NCBI GenBank assembly: GCA_011800155.1
Contig: CM022375.1
Span: 1,612,001-1,676,000, forward strand
Direction: 5' to 3'
From: Flammulina velutipes
Taxonomy: Eukaryota > Basidiomycota > Agaricomycetes > Agaricales > Physalacriaceae
Length of the DNA: 64,000 bases
Position 1 is the first letter of the stretch. The number at the start of each line of letters is the position of its first letter. The notes under the pieces were generated by a model that worked only from the letters and a program-made list of their open reading frames with translations, did no database searches and was not told where the DNA came from. Of the stretch, positions 1 through 11,120 are shown one piece after another. The position numbers and the translations under genes were made by a program.

Positions 1-454
1 CCCATCCCCCATCTCCTCCCCCATCAATCCCATCAGTTCCCATCAATTCCTAGGTCCGGATTTTCCTGTGGCCACATTTCCCCTGCCCCCATCCCCCATT
101 CCCTGCCCCCATCAAACCCTAGGTCCGGATTTTCCTGGTGCCACAATTCCTATCCCCATCCCCCATCCCCCTGGTCAATCAATGACATCAGTACCCATCA
201 ATCCCTAGGTCCGGATTTATGTGTGGCCACATTTCCCCATCCCCTGCTCCCCCTCCCCCTGCCCATCAATCCCTACATGCTCCCATCAATTCCTATCCAT
301 ATTTGGGACCCATCCCGCCCCATCCCAGCCCGCCCCAGCCTGCCAGCCAGCCATTTCTACCAGCCAAAATATGGCCCTATAGCATCGGCCAGCAACTAGT
401 TATTTGGCCCCGCCACTAAGGCCTCTTAACTAGTTATCTGTATAGCATAGGGTG
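1..454 (+). mobile_element. 3' end of a TIR element related to the 2.8-kb palindrome
   Basis: The segment is built from CCCCATC-rich low-complexity sequence carrying the recurring block TAGGTCCGGATT (near 51, 120 and 206). It ends in a terminus reading GCATAGGGTG, the reverse complement of CACCCTATGC. The same blocks and a nearly identical terminus form the right arm of the complete element at 2509-5311, so this is a related, diverged copy cut by the window start. Host coding sequence of the myosin-chitin synthase resumes directly at 455. The left end and target duplication lie outside the window. No transposase is visible, so it is probably non-autonomous. Confidence 0.75.
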
Positions 455-2501
455 AACCCTCGCCAACGTCAACAACATCAGCGCAAAAGACCGTTGCTAC
501 AAGGACACGAGCGTGCCGATGATGGTCGACGCCCCCAAGCCTCTGCAGCCGCATCTATACAAGCTGGCGGCCAAGATGTATTTCATGATGAGGAGAAGGA
601 CAGAAAGCCAGGCGCTTTCGTCGCGGTACGTTGCCTGTCGCTGACATCTTTGCCCATCTGACGCATATACCCAGAGGTATCACTGGCTCAGGCAAGTCAT
701 CGAGCATCCGCCTCGTCGTCAACCAGATCCTCCATCTGTCCAGCCATTCAAACAAGGAGGCAAAACTGGCAGAGCAAATCAAGGCTGTCGGCACTGTGCT
801 TGATGTTTTTGGCAACGCAAAGACACTCATGTCCCCATCCAGGCATATCCGCTACCTCGAGCTGCACCCTACAGAGCGCGGCCATATCACTGGCGCAAAG
901 GTCCTCGTGTTTGGTCTCAACAAGTCCCGTCTTAACCGCCTCACCACCGAAGAGCGCTCTTACCACATTTTCTACTAAATCCTCGCTGGCGCTACAACAA
1001 CGGAGCGCGACAACCTCAACATTGAAGACATGACGGACTACGCACTCCTTGCATCTTCAGGTTGCTACCGTCTTCCATCCAGTCCTTCCAGCGATGATTC
1101 CATCGCCATGGGCGAACTCCACATAGCCATGTGTTCACTTGGCTTCAAGCCCAAGGCCTTGTCTTCCTTATTCACCCTCATCATCGCCATTCATTCTCGA
1201 ACTCGGCAACCTCCAATTCGTCGACGGCGATCAGCACGACTTTGCTGCCTATATTTCCAACGCCTCCGTCTTCGATCACGCATCACGCCTTTTCGGTGTG
1301 TCGCCAGAGGAGCTCAGTCAGACGTTGACGAACAAGACCAGCTACGTTCGAAAGGAGCTCTACACCGTCCTACTCAACGCCGAGCAGAGTTCGGCTCAGC
1401 GGGACAGCTTTGTCTGCGACCTTTACACCATCCTCTTTGCTTTCGTCATCAAGACAATCAACCACAAGCTCACTCCTACCGCAAAGGACGCTCCCCCAGC
1501 ATCCCAAATCCTCATCCTCAATCAACCAGGCTTCCAATCTCGTGCACCAACTGGCGCAGGCCTGTCTGGAATCGCCCCACTTATTTCGGCCAACAGTCAA
1601 AATAGTCTCGATGAATTCTGCATCAACTCTTCAGAAGAACTCATCCACTCCTACGTCCAACGTCACGTCTTCGAAGATTCCATTGGCTACAATAGCCAGA
1701 TCGTCGCTGATGGCATTGTCCTCCCGTCGGTTGCGACTATGGACAACTCAGCCTGTGTCGAGTTGCTGAGAGGCTCCCAGGTTGACGGAAAGGTTCAACG
1801 AAAACCAGGCGGACTTTTGGGCGTCTCCTACAAGGCGTGCTCGTCGTTCAAGTCGGGCAAGGGCAGTGACCAGCGGAACGAGGACATGTTGCAGGACGTC
1901 GCCACCAAATTCGGTGTCCACGCTTCGTTCGTCTCTAGCCCCAGCGTTGGAGGAGCGGCGGATCGGACGCTATTCGGCATCAACCACTATGCCGGCCAGT
2001 GTTCGTATGACGTGTCGCGCTTCATCGAGAAGGACGCAGATTTGCTCGACTCTGCTTTCGTACCGCTACTTCGCAATTCGGGTGAGGGCTTCATCGCGAA
2101 ACTGTTCTCCGGGCCATCACTCGCTGCAGAGAAGCACCATCGCGACGAGAACATAGTCGTCCAAGCCCAAGTGTCCTCCCTTCCTCTCCGTTCTGCTACG
2201 GTCATCTCCTCGTTTGGCGCCGCGGCAGAAGAAGTACCCGAGCTCGACCGTCAGAAGACTTATCCCGTCACCACCCAACTCAACTTTGCCCTCTCGACCC
2301 TTTTAGCGACACTAGATCATGCACACCATTGGACTCTTTCCTGCATACGACCGAACGACTCCGGTTCGTCCAACTCGTTCGACAAACGGCGCGTCAAGGC
2401 TCAGATTCGCGCTCTCCTTCTCCAGGATATGGCATCTCGCCGTAGCGTCGAGTATGTCGCAGACTACGAGGTCTCGGACTTTTGTGATCGCTATGTACCG
2501 A

Positions 2502-2508
2502 CTATGCA
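2502..2508. repeat. Target-site duplication, left copy (CTATGCA)
   Basis: CTATGCA lies immediately before the left terminus of the palindromic element. The identical 7-mer follows the right terminus at 5312-5318. Removing the element and one copy rejoins the motor reading frame across the conserved ...RYVPTM / QGSESER... junction. Confidence 0.9.
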
Positions 2509-5311
2509 CACCCTATGACCTACTAATAACTAGTTGAACCTTTATAGTGACGGGGACCAACAACTAGTTGCTGGCCGTCACTACGGGGATATAGATTGGC
2601 TGGTAGAAATGGCTGGTCGTCGGGCTGGGGCGGGCTGGCATGGGGCGGGATGGGTACCATATATGGATAGGAATTGATGGGAGCATATAGGGATTGATGG
2701 GGAGGGGGAGGAGGAGCAGGGGATGGGGAAATGTGGCCACACATAAATCCGGACCTAGGGATTGATGGCTACTGATGTCATTGATTGCCCAGGGGGATGG
2801 GGGATGGGGATAGGAATTGTGGCACCAGGAAAATCCGGACCTAGGGTTTGATGGGGGCAGGGGATGGGGGATGGGGGCAGGGGAAATGTGGCCACACAGG
2901 AATCCGGACCTAGGGATTGATGGGAACTGATGGGATTGATGGGGGAGGGGATGGGGGATGGGGGCAGGGGGATTGGGGGCAGGGGACAATTGTGGCACCA
3001 GGATAAATACTGGGCTATTGCCAGGGTATGAGGAGGGTATGGGAGGGATGATTGTATGTTGAAAAATAAAATTCTTTCTAACTATCAGAAACATGAATGG
3101 GGGTGTGGCAGCTACTGAAACCAACAATAAAATTATGTGTGGCGCATTTTTAATCGAGGAGCACATACCTCGGATCGACCTGGGGTTGCTCTAGATGTCT
3201 TCCTATTGAAAAATAGATGTGTGCAGCACAAAGAACCATGTAAAAACACGAAGATTTGGCTGAGAAACAAGCAGAACATTATTGAAAATCCATCAAAAAG
3301 CACCAAAAAGGGAGCAGCACTTTTCCCTCGCTTGGGGGTGACCTGGAACCACTTGTAGGTCGTCCAGACACCTTTGGGGCATTGTATATGTCACTCAGTT
3401 AGGTCCCCAGGTCAACAGAACCCTTGGATATGATCAAAATGCCAAAAACCCGGACCACTCAGCTTTGGGCCACACTATCAACTTGCCATGAACTGGGGAC
3501 ACCCTATATTCGAAGATATATGTATATAATGCTCTAATCATGAGTTAGATGAAGTCTGGAGTGTGAAAAATGCGGTCAAAACCTTGGATATACCCCAAAT
3601 AATGTTCCCCAAGAAAGCACATATACCATCAACTTCCCCTGACCTCTGGGTCGTCCCAATATGTTCTATTATCATTATGTATGATGTATGAGCACCCCAG
3701 AGGTTCCCCCAGTGTGTCAAAATGCGAATAGAAATGGTACAATAATTTATATCCCCTCCTTCTACACCAAGAATCACCCCAACTATCACACATCTGAGTG
3801 GTGGACTATTGATTTTAACATCATACAATGTGTTTTTAGCTTCCCAGAATATGTCCCAGGTTGAACACCCTTCAATATAGAGCATAGACATTTGAGAATT
3901 AGTACAAAGATCATATCCTCACCATGTACCAAAGGGGTGTATCTTCGAGGTCTACCTGTGACCTGGGCCCCAAGATATCATCTATATGATGTCAAATGAC
4001 TATTAGAGCAGTCCTAAAGATGTAGATATGCGAACCAATGGGTGTACTTCAGGAGGAAGGGTGAATAAGGGTTCACCTATTATCATGAATATTCGCATTT
4101 TGACACATTGGGGACACCTCTGGGATGCTAATACATCATATATAATGATAATAGAGCACATTGGGACGACCCAGAGGTCAGGGGAAGTTGATGGTATATG
4201 TGCTTTCTTGGGGAACATTATTTGGGGTATATCCAAGGTTTTGACCGCATTTTTCACACTCCAGACTTCATCTAACTCATGATTAGAGCATTATATACAT
4301 ATATCTTCGAATATAGGGTGTCCCCAGTTCATGGCAAGTTGATAGTGTGGCCCAAAGCTGAGTGGTCCGGGTTTTTGGCATTTTGATCATATCCAAGGGT
4401 TCTGTTGACCTGGGGACCTAACTGAGTGACATATACAATGCCCCAAAGGTGTCTGGACGACCTACAAGTGGTTCCAGGTCACCCCCAAGCGAGGGAAAAG
4501 TGCTGCTCCCTTTTTGGTGCTTTTTGATGGATTTTCAATAATGTTCTGCTTGTTTCTCAGCCAAATCTTCGTGTTTTTACATGGTTCTTTGTGCTGCACA
4601 CATCTATTTTTCAATAGGAAGACATCTAGAGCAACCCCAGGTCGATCCGAGGTATGTGCTCCTCGATTAAAAATGCGCCACACATAATTTTATTGTTGGT
4701 TTCAGTAGCTGCCACACCCCCATTCATGTTTCTGATAGTTAGAAAGAATTTTATTTTTCAACATACAATCATCCCTCCCATACCCTCCTCATACCCTGGC
4801 AATAGCCCAGTATTTATCCTGGTGCCACAATTGTCCCCTGCCCCCAATCCCCCTGCCCCCATCCCCCATCCCCTCCCCCATCAATCCCATCAGTTCCCAT
4901 CAATCCCTAGGTCCGGATTCCTGTGTGGCCACATTTCCCCTGCCCCCATCCCCCATCCCCTGCCCCCATCAAACCCTAGGTCCGGATTTTCCTGGTGCCA
5001 CAATTCCTATCCCCATCCCCCATCCCCCTGGGCAATCAATGACATCAGTAGCCATCAATCCCTAGGTCCGGATTTATGTGTGGCCACATTTCCCCATCCC
5101 CTGCTCCTCCTCCCCCTCCCCATCAATCCCTATATGCTCCCATCAATTCCTATCCATATATGGTACCCATCCCGCCCCATGCCAGCCCGCCCCAGCCCGA
5201 CGACCAGCCATTTCTACCAGCCAATCTATATCCCCGTAGTGACGGCCAGCAACTAGTTGTTGGTCCCCGTCACTATAAAGGTTCAACTAGTTATTAGTAG
5301 GTCATAGGGTG
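2509..5311. mobile_element. 2,803-bp near-perfect palindromic (foldback) TIR element
   Basis: The two ends are reverse complements starting CACCCTATGACCTACTAATA. Symmetry about position 3910 holds for more than 1.1 kb on each side: arms run about 2509-3735 and 4085-5311, essentially identical outside and more diverged near the centre, with a roughly 350-bp non-symmetric middle. Each arm has a subterminal block of CCCCATC-rich sequence with TAGGTCCGGATT repeated about three times, and an inner AT-rich part. A 7-bp direct repeat CTATGCA flanks it. No transposase is recognisable; the open frames inside are mirrored low-complexity translations. It is a non-autonomous element in an exon of the chitin synthase. 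The superfamily is unassigned: a 7-bp duplication with CACCC termini does not match a common class I know with confidence. Confidence 0.92.
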
Positions 5312-5318
5312 CTATGCA
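5312..5318. repeat. Target-site duplication, right copy (CTATGCA)
   Basis: Right-hand partner of the 7-mer at 2502-2508, directly after the terminus ...GGTCATAGGGTG. Confidence 0.9.
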
Positions 5319-6122
5319 AGGCTCAGAGTCAGAGAGGATCACGCAATGCGCTCGCGCAAACGGCTGGAAAGAAGGCGTCGATTTCGCTCTGGGTCACCGT
5401 ATGATCTGGCTGTCGTACAACGCCTGGAAGTCCATCGAGGATTCCTTGCGGGCGCATGAGAAGGACGTTAGGAAGATGATGGCGGATGGTGGCATGGCGG
5501 AGGACGATGCCGACAGCGCAGACGGTGTCGTCGTCGATAGGGACGACAATGAGACGGACTACACTCATGGCGGAGGGACGGCAGGCGAAGGGGCGGACGA
5601 TTCGCTGTTACCGCGATCGGCTGCTGGCATCAGTCCCGGTGCACAATATGGACAAGGCGGTCTCGCAACGCCAACTCCGCAGGTCGCGGCCAGAGGCTTT
5701 GGCCAGCAGGAGCAGGGGTGGAATTCATCACAATGGGATGTCAAAGAGAGCCAGCACGACGATACGCCGGCGTATTCTGCTAGTAAGTCTAATTTCACGC
5801 GTTTTGGTCTTGCCATTAACTTTTCGTATAGTCGGGAAAGAATCGACTACAGGGCTTGTCGTCAAGGAAGCTCCCAACGCCGTCGAAGACGTTCCCACTA
5901 CGTGTAGTCGTCGCTGGTGGCTTTTCCTCGTCACCCTCTGCACTTGGATGATCCCCGACTTCCTCTTGAAGATGGTTGGCCGAATGAAGCGCCCGGATAT
6001 TCGTCTCGCATGGCGGGAGATGCTGACGATCTTCTGGCTCATCTTCCTCTTCAACGGCATCGTCATCTTCTACATTGTCATCTTCGGTCGACTTCTCTGT
6101 CCCAACTATGACAAGGCCTGGC

Positions 6123-6727
6123 ACCAGTAGTGGTAACATTTAGGCTAAAGTTGGGATATATCCCATAGTCCTTTAGCCTAAATCCGGGTTATATCCCTGG
6201 GGTTATTGCCCATGGTTTTAGCCTAAAGACCCTTATAAATTGCCTTTTATAGTAAGTTTTCAGACAATGTGATTATGTCATATGTCATTTATAGTAATTA
6301 AAAATTACTATATAAGGAGAATGTTTGTCATTATTTGGGTTAGGATAGGGTTAGAGTGTTAGGGTTGTTCTCGGGGGCCTCGGTAGGGAAGAACGTTTTT
6401 TGCTCGGCTGTCTCGGCTGGGTTAGGGGGTTAGGAAGGGTTAGGACAGGGTTAGGAATACATTAGGAAGAGCAGTATATATAAGAGAATTACTATATATA
6501 GTAATTAAATAATATAATTATATAACTTATAAAGTGTCCCTAAGTTTAAACATTATTAAGCCTCTTTAGTGCAGTGGGAAGAGCACCCTTTTAATTGAGG
6601 CTGAGGGTTCAATTCCTTTTAAATGCAGTTTCTCTGAAAAGCTGTGCTTGGGTTATAACCCTGATTTAGGCTACCACACTGCGGGATATAACCCAGAACT
6701 TTAGCCTAAATCTTACAACTAGGGCTC
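6123..6727. mobile_element. 605-bp non-autonomous hAT-like MITE
   Basis: An 8-bp direct repeat GGCCTGGC occurs at 6115-6122 and 6728-6735. Between the copies lie inverted ends that agree over about 25 bases: TAGTGGTAACATTTAGGC on the left and TAGTTGTAAGATTTAGGC as the reverse complement of the right. Removing the insert plus one copy rejoins host codons as DKAW-LTNEV, the expected spacing for this chitin synthase region. The inside is AT-rich, contains a degenerate telomere-like GGGTTAGG tract (about 6337-6462) and a tRNA-like segment (6560-6625). An 8-bp duplication and TAG-type ends suggest hAT. The extra 5-6 bases between duplication and inverted ends make the exact termini uncertain. Confidence 0.75.
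6560..6625 (+). ncRNA. Degenerate tRNA-like segment (Pol III A/B boxes) inside the MITE
   Basis: The stretch starting GCCTCTTTAGTGCAGTGGG contains an A-box-like TAGTGCAGTGGG and a near-consensus B box GGTTCAATTCC. A CTTTTAA loop (Lys UUU-like) lies between them. The acceptor and anticodon stems do not close properly, so it is a tRNA relic or SINE-like promoter, not a working tRNA. Confidence 0.45.
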
Positions 6728-9700
6728 GGCCTGGCTCACCAACGAAGTCGCTCAGCACCAAGGCGAGAACGACTGGTGGGCCTCCGTTCAGGGCAAAGTC
6801 TATGACCTCACGGATTTCGTTCAAGGCGATCACAGTGACGTCCGTGGTCAGGCGAGCAACGGGGTCGATACGTTGGAGACGCTTGCCGGGAAGGATCTTA
6901 CCTACTATTTCCCTATCCCCCTCAATCGCGGTTGCAGTGGCTTGGTTTCCGACAATACGCTCGAACTCCTCCCCAAGAACTTTTCCAACTTCGCTCCGAC
7001 TGCCGATCATTCATCTGGGACTCTCACCGCGTACCCGGAAAGCAATCTCGCCGATGAATATTGGTACCAGGACCACTTCCTCCCAAAGATGAAGAAATAT
7101 CACAAGGGTCCGCCCGCCCGGGATCGCAAGAACATCAAGGCCTGGGCGAAGGATGAGGAGCAGGAAAAGTAAGCACATTGTTCGTCCCGGGACCACGCGC
7201 TAATCGTCTCCCTCAGGCTTTGGATCATCTGGGACAACAAGATTTACGACCTGACTGACTACTTCAACACGCAAAACACCTTCTCCAACAACCCGAATTA
7301 CCAGTTCATTTCAGCGGATGTCGAGGACGTGTTCAAGCAACGGAGCGGTCAAGACGTCTCGAAGGACATGAACGAGATCTTCGCTGCGATGAATTCGACG
7401 TATCGCGGGGCCCATCTCAACTGTCTGAATACGGTTTTCTATTTCGGCGACACAGATTTCCGAACGACCGCGAAATGCCAGGTCCACAACTACATGTTGC
7501 TCGTCTTTTCAGGAATCATGATGGCCTCCATGGGTCTCAAGTGTACGTTCCTTCCTCGTTCCAGCGTTGCGTTGACTGATGTACTCCCTTAGTCCTCGCC
7601 GCCCTTCAACTTGGTAGCAAGCGTAACCCGGAACTACAGGACAAGTTCGTCATCTGCCAAGTTCCTTGCTATACCGAAGGCGAGGATTCGTTGAGGCGGA
7701 CGATCGATTCGTTAGCGGCGCTGAACTACGACAACAAGAGGAAACTGCTCTTCATTATCTGCGACGGCAACATTATTGGTAGCGGCAACGATAGGACAAC
7801 CCCGCGAATCGTCCTCGACATTCTAGGCGTCGATCCGAAACTCGATCCGGAACCACTTCTGTTCAAGTCTGTTGGCGAGGCGTCGAAAGCGCTCAACTAT
7901 GGTAAAGTGTACTCCGGACTTTACGAGTTCGAAGGCCACGTCGTCCCGTAAGTCAACTCTTACCGTCGACAACTCTCAGTCCTGAATCACATCTGCAGAT
8001 ACATGGTCATTGTCAAAGTCGGCAAACCGACTGAACGCTCTCGACCTGGAAATCGTGGTAAACGTGACAGTCAGATCCTCCTGATGCACTACCTGAACAG
8101 AGTTCACTTCGACACCACAATGTCGCCTCTGGAGCTAGAGATATATCACCAAATGTGCAACGTAATCGGAATCGATCCCGCTTTCTACGAGTATATCTTT
8201 ACTGTGGACACTGATACTGTTCGTATTTTCTTGACTTCTGTGTCGTAGTTTACTGTTTTACTGATAAACCCTTTAGATGGTGACACCCAATGGCCTCAAT
8301 CGACTGGTTGCGTCGTCGTCCGACGATTCCACCATTATTGGTATCTGCGGCGAGACGAAAGTCGCGAACGAGCAAGAGTCCTGGTGGACGATGATTCAAG
8401 TATACGAATACTACATCTCGCATCATCTGTCGAAGGCTTTCGAGAGTCTGTTTGGGTCGGTGACCTGTTTACCTGGATGTTCCCCACTCTATCGCATTCG
8501 GACGGCGGACAAGGGACGACCCATCATCATCTCCAATCGCATCATTGACGAGTACGCTGAGCCCAACGTCGACACTCTGCACAAAAAGAATCTCTTCTCT
8601 CTCGGAGAAGATCGATTCTTGACCACGTTGTTGATGAAGCACTTCCCTACTTTTAAGACGAAGTTCTGCGGAGATGCGGTCGCGCATACCATTGCTCCAG
8701 ATTCCTGGCGCATCCTGTTCTCGCAGTGTCATCGTTCGATCAACTCGACTGTTCACAATCTCCTGTCCATGATCGTACGTTAACGCCTGTTTATCTCGCT
8801 ATGATGCTAACATGTTTCTCTCCAGATCTTACCAGCCACTGTTGTCTACGTATGTTCTTGCCCCAACTCGATTTCGGCCAACTAATTGTCTTCTTTTCAG
8901 CTTGTCTATCTCATCGTTGTGGTCTCGATCGGCACGTCTGCGTTCCCAATGATCACAATTATTATGCTGGCTGTCGTCTATGGTCTACAGGTTCGTCGCT
9001 CGTTAACTACCAACTCCAAATACTCATTTTTGGACAGGCTATCATCTTCCTCATCAAACGAGAATTCATGCTCATCGGATGGATGGTTGTGTACATTCTC
9101 TCGTAAGTTTTTTCCTCTCCGTACTTCTCTGCTTCATACTGACCTTTCCGAAGTTACCCCGTCTACTCGTTCTTCCTTCCCATCTACTCGTTCTGGTGTA
9201 TGGACGAGTTCAGCTGGGGTAACACGCATCTGGTCGTCCGCGAGGGCAAAGAAAAGAAAGTCATCATCAACGAGGATGAAAAATTCGACGAAACGATGAT
9301 TCCCCTCAAGATGTTCAGCGGTATGTTTCACAATGCTGTTTGACTGTCCTTTACTGATTCTTTGTCTACAGAGTACGAAGCAGAGGCTTGGGAGACCGGT
9401 TCACGTCATTCGGATGAGACCAATTACACGAAGTCTCGCAGTCGTTCACACGCAGGCGGCTCTCGCCCTGATTCGCCTCAGACGTACCACCAGGCATCCC
9501 ACGCTGGGGACTACTACCGCGATACAAATGCGATGTCGAACTCACGCCTCGGAAGTCAGCCGTCTCTAACCAACTTATTGCAACGAGATGGACAATCGCA
9601 GTATGGAGCGCCTCAACTCCCGAACATGTTTAGAGGATCAAACACTGGCTCGGATTATGGACATGGACCAATGCAGCCTCCCATGGGCGTTCCGTATCAA

Positions 9701-10254
9701 CACTTCGGGAGCATGATGGGTATGCCTGCGATGGGGTACCAGAATACTGGCAGCATGTACGGCATGATGCCTCCCCAACCACTAGGCGCACCTCGGAACA
9801 CGATGATAACCATGAACCCGATGTTCACTGGCAGAAGGTTTGGGAATGGCTCGCAATCTGATCATTCTCTCTTTGCGCCGCCGATGATGCCTGCTGCGAT
9901 GGGTGGAGATCAGTGTCCGTTGTTGACGTTCTCGATGGCGACTACCGTAAATCCATTCGCCGGTCCGAGCACGAGCATGAATCCTTCAGACGAGGAGCTG
10001 ACCACTGTGTCGCGCAACTACCTCAGCACGCAGGACTTGATGACTGTGTCGAAGAAGTAAGCCCCACGGTTGTTCTGTACCCTTCAATTGTATTAACATC
10101 ATATTCTAGAACCGCTCGCGAAGCTATTATGGCGCAGTACCCTATGGCGCGGGCTCGGATTATGGATACGTTCTCGATGGTGACAACCGTCAATCCATTC
10201 GCTGGTCCGAGCACGAGCACCAATCCTTCGGACGATGAGCTGACCACTGTGTCC

Positions 10255-11120
10255 CTCGCCAGCATGACTTTGCATCTTGGAAAGCTCGTCCCGCAGCTCA
10301 GATGCTTCCTTGCTAGGTTCCTGTGCAGGATGGCTGTGCGCAGACACCGTGTCATTGTCCTTCTCCTTCTCCTTGTCGACGAGCCAACATTCACCTTCGC
10401 TTATGTGCTCTTCAAGAGCTCGACGAACTCTCCCAAAACCATGCCGGCATCGATGCTCAACTCCCCTCAGAAGCATCACAAGACGATCCCTGCACCCCAA
10501 AACTTGGCTGTGACGCCGACATCTGTGGTCAATACGCCTGCAATGGCGTCTGCATCGTTAAAGCGGAAGCAGCCCTACAGATAGTGGATCTCCTACTATC
10601 ACTGAGGTTCCTCCGGCGACAAAGCGGACTACGAGGCGACGGCGGACTACGAGGACTGGGGGCAGATAGTGAGCTCCTCGTCGCCGCCTACCCATACCTT
10701 TCTCTCACTCTGTACCTCGGACTTGCCTCTCTCATTTTGTCGTCAACACCTACGACGATACTGATGATGACGATACATATGACCTTGACTCCTCGGACGA
10801 GCTGGACACGGACATTGAAATGAGCCATGAGATGGAAGACAATGTCGCAGTGTGCGACAGAGAGGATATGATAGAATTTACCAACATATACATTTTCAAC
10901 ATTCAATAAAATGTCGCTCAAAGTGAGGTTAGGGTCAGTCGGTCGCCATCAGCGACTGGCCAAGTGAGTCGCTGATGGCAACTGGTCAGTCCGGCAATTG
11001 CCGGTTCATCTTGCTATCTGCTTTCATCAACGACATCTGAACGCTGCTCTACTGCCTGTGTGCTGTCTTTTATCCTGTCAACAAACCTTGCTGCTATTCC
11101 TGTGCTAAACCAGTTCAAAC
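10255..11120. other. Gap between chitin synthase pseudogene and chromodomain-like gene
   Basis: No convincing gene is visible. A frame near 10740-10908 encodes an Asp/Glu-rich tail (about YDDTDDDDTYDLDSSDELD) ending shortly before an AATAAA at 10906, possibly the 3' remnant of another gene. From 10920 the base texture changes, with a 13-bp hairpin and a 14-bp palindrome, so the upstream part of the next element probably starts about here. Confidence 0.4.
10945..11004. promoter_or_regulatory. Hairpin plus palindrome upstream of the 1,644-residue gene
   Basis: GCCATCAGCGACT (10945-10957) pairs perfectly with AGTCGCTGATGGC (10967-10979). CCGGCAATTGCCGG (10991-11004) is a perfect 14-bp palindrome. 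They lie 115-175 bp before the start codon at 11121. They could bind an element-encoded protein or be part of the element terminus. No partner was found beyond the integrase gene. Confidence 0.5.

Larger units (their letters stand above)
455..10254 (+). pseudogene. Myosin motor-chitin synthase (class V/VII type), multiply disrupted
   Basis: Family role: a plasma-membrane processive enzyme that polymerises UDP-GlcNAc into chitin, with an N-terminal myosin-like motor. Seen in order: motor P-loop GITGSGKSS (from about 675), motor core to 2508, a linker, membrane segments (5900-6100), a cytochrome-b5-like region (6736-7170), the GT2 chitin synthase core (7220-8780), membrane helices (8880-9330) and a low-complexity tail leading to a DEK_C-like end. 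About ten short introns separate the exons. It is broken by an element before 455, a 4-bp tandem duplication at 1189-1196 that shifts the frame, a 2.8-kb insertion at 2509-5311, a 605-bp insertion at 6123-6727, and an internal duplication at the C-terminus. The catalytic QRRRW signature reads QCHRS (about 8717-8731), while LGEDRF is kept. An active protein is very unlikely. Another intact copy elsewhere is expected, because basidiomycetes normally need this family for wall growth. Confidence 0.9.

Noticed and set aside
2523..5297. Mirrored proline-rich open frames of 73 and 200 codons
   Set aside because: They are translations of the CCCCATC-rich arms, present in both arms only because the element is a palindrome; no domain or intron structure supports them.
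6123..6727. The insert read as a normal intron
   Set aside because: No donor-acceptor pair gives the right phase; the flanking 8-bp repeat and inverted ends explain it better.
10945..11004. Bacterial-type terminator
   Set aside because: The hairpin has no T-run and the context is a fungal gene promoter.
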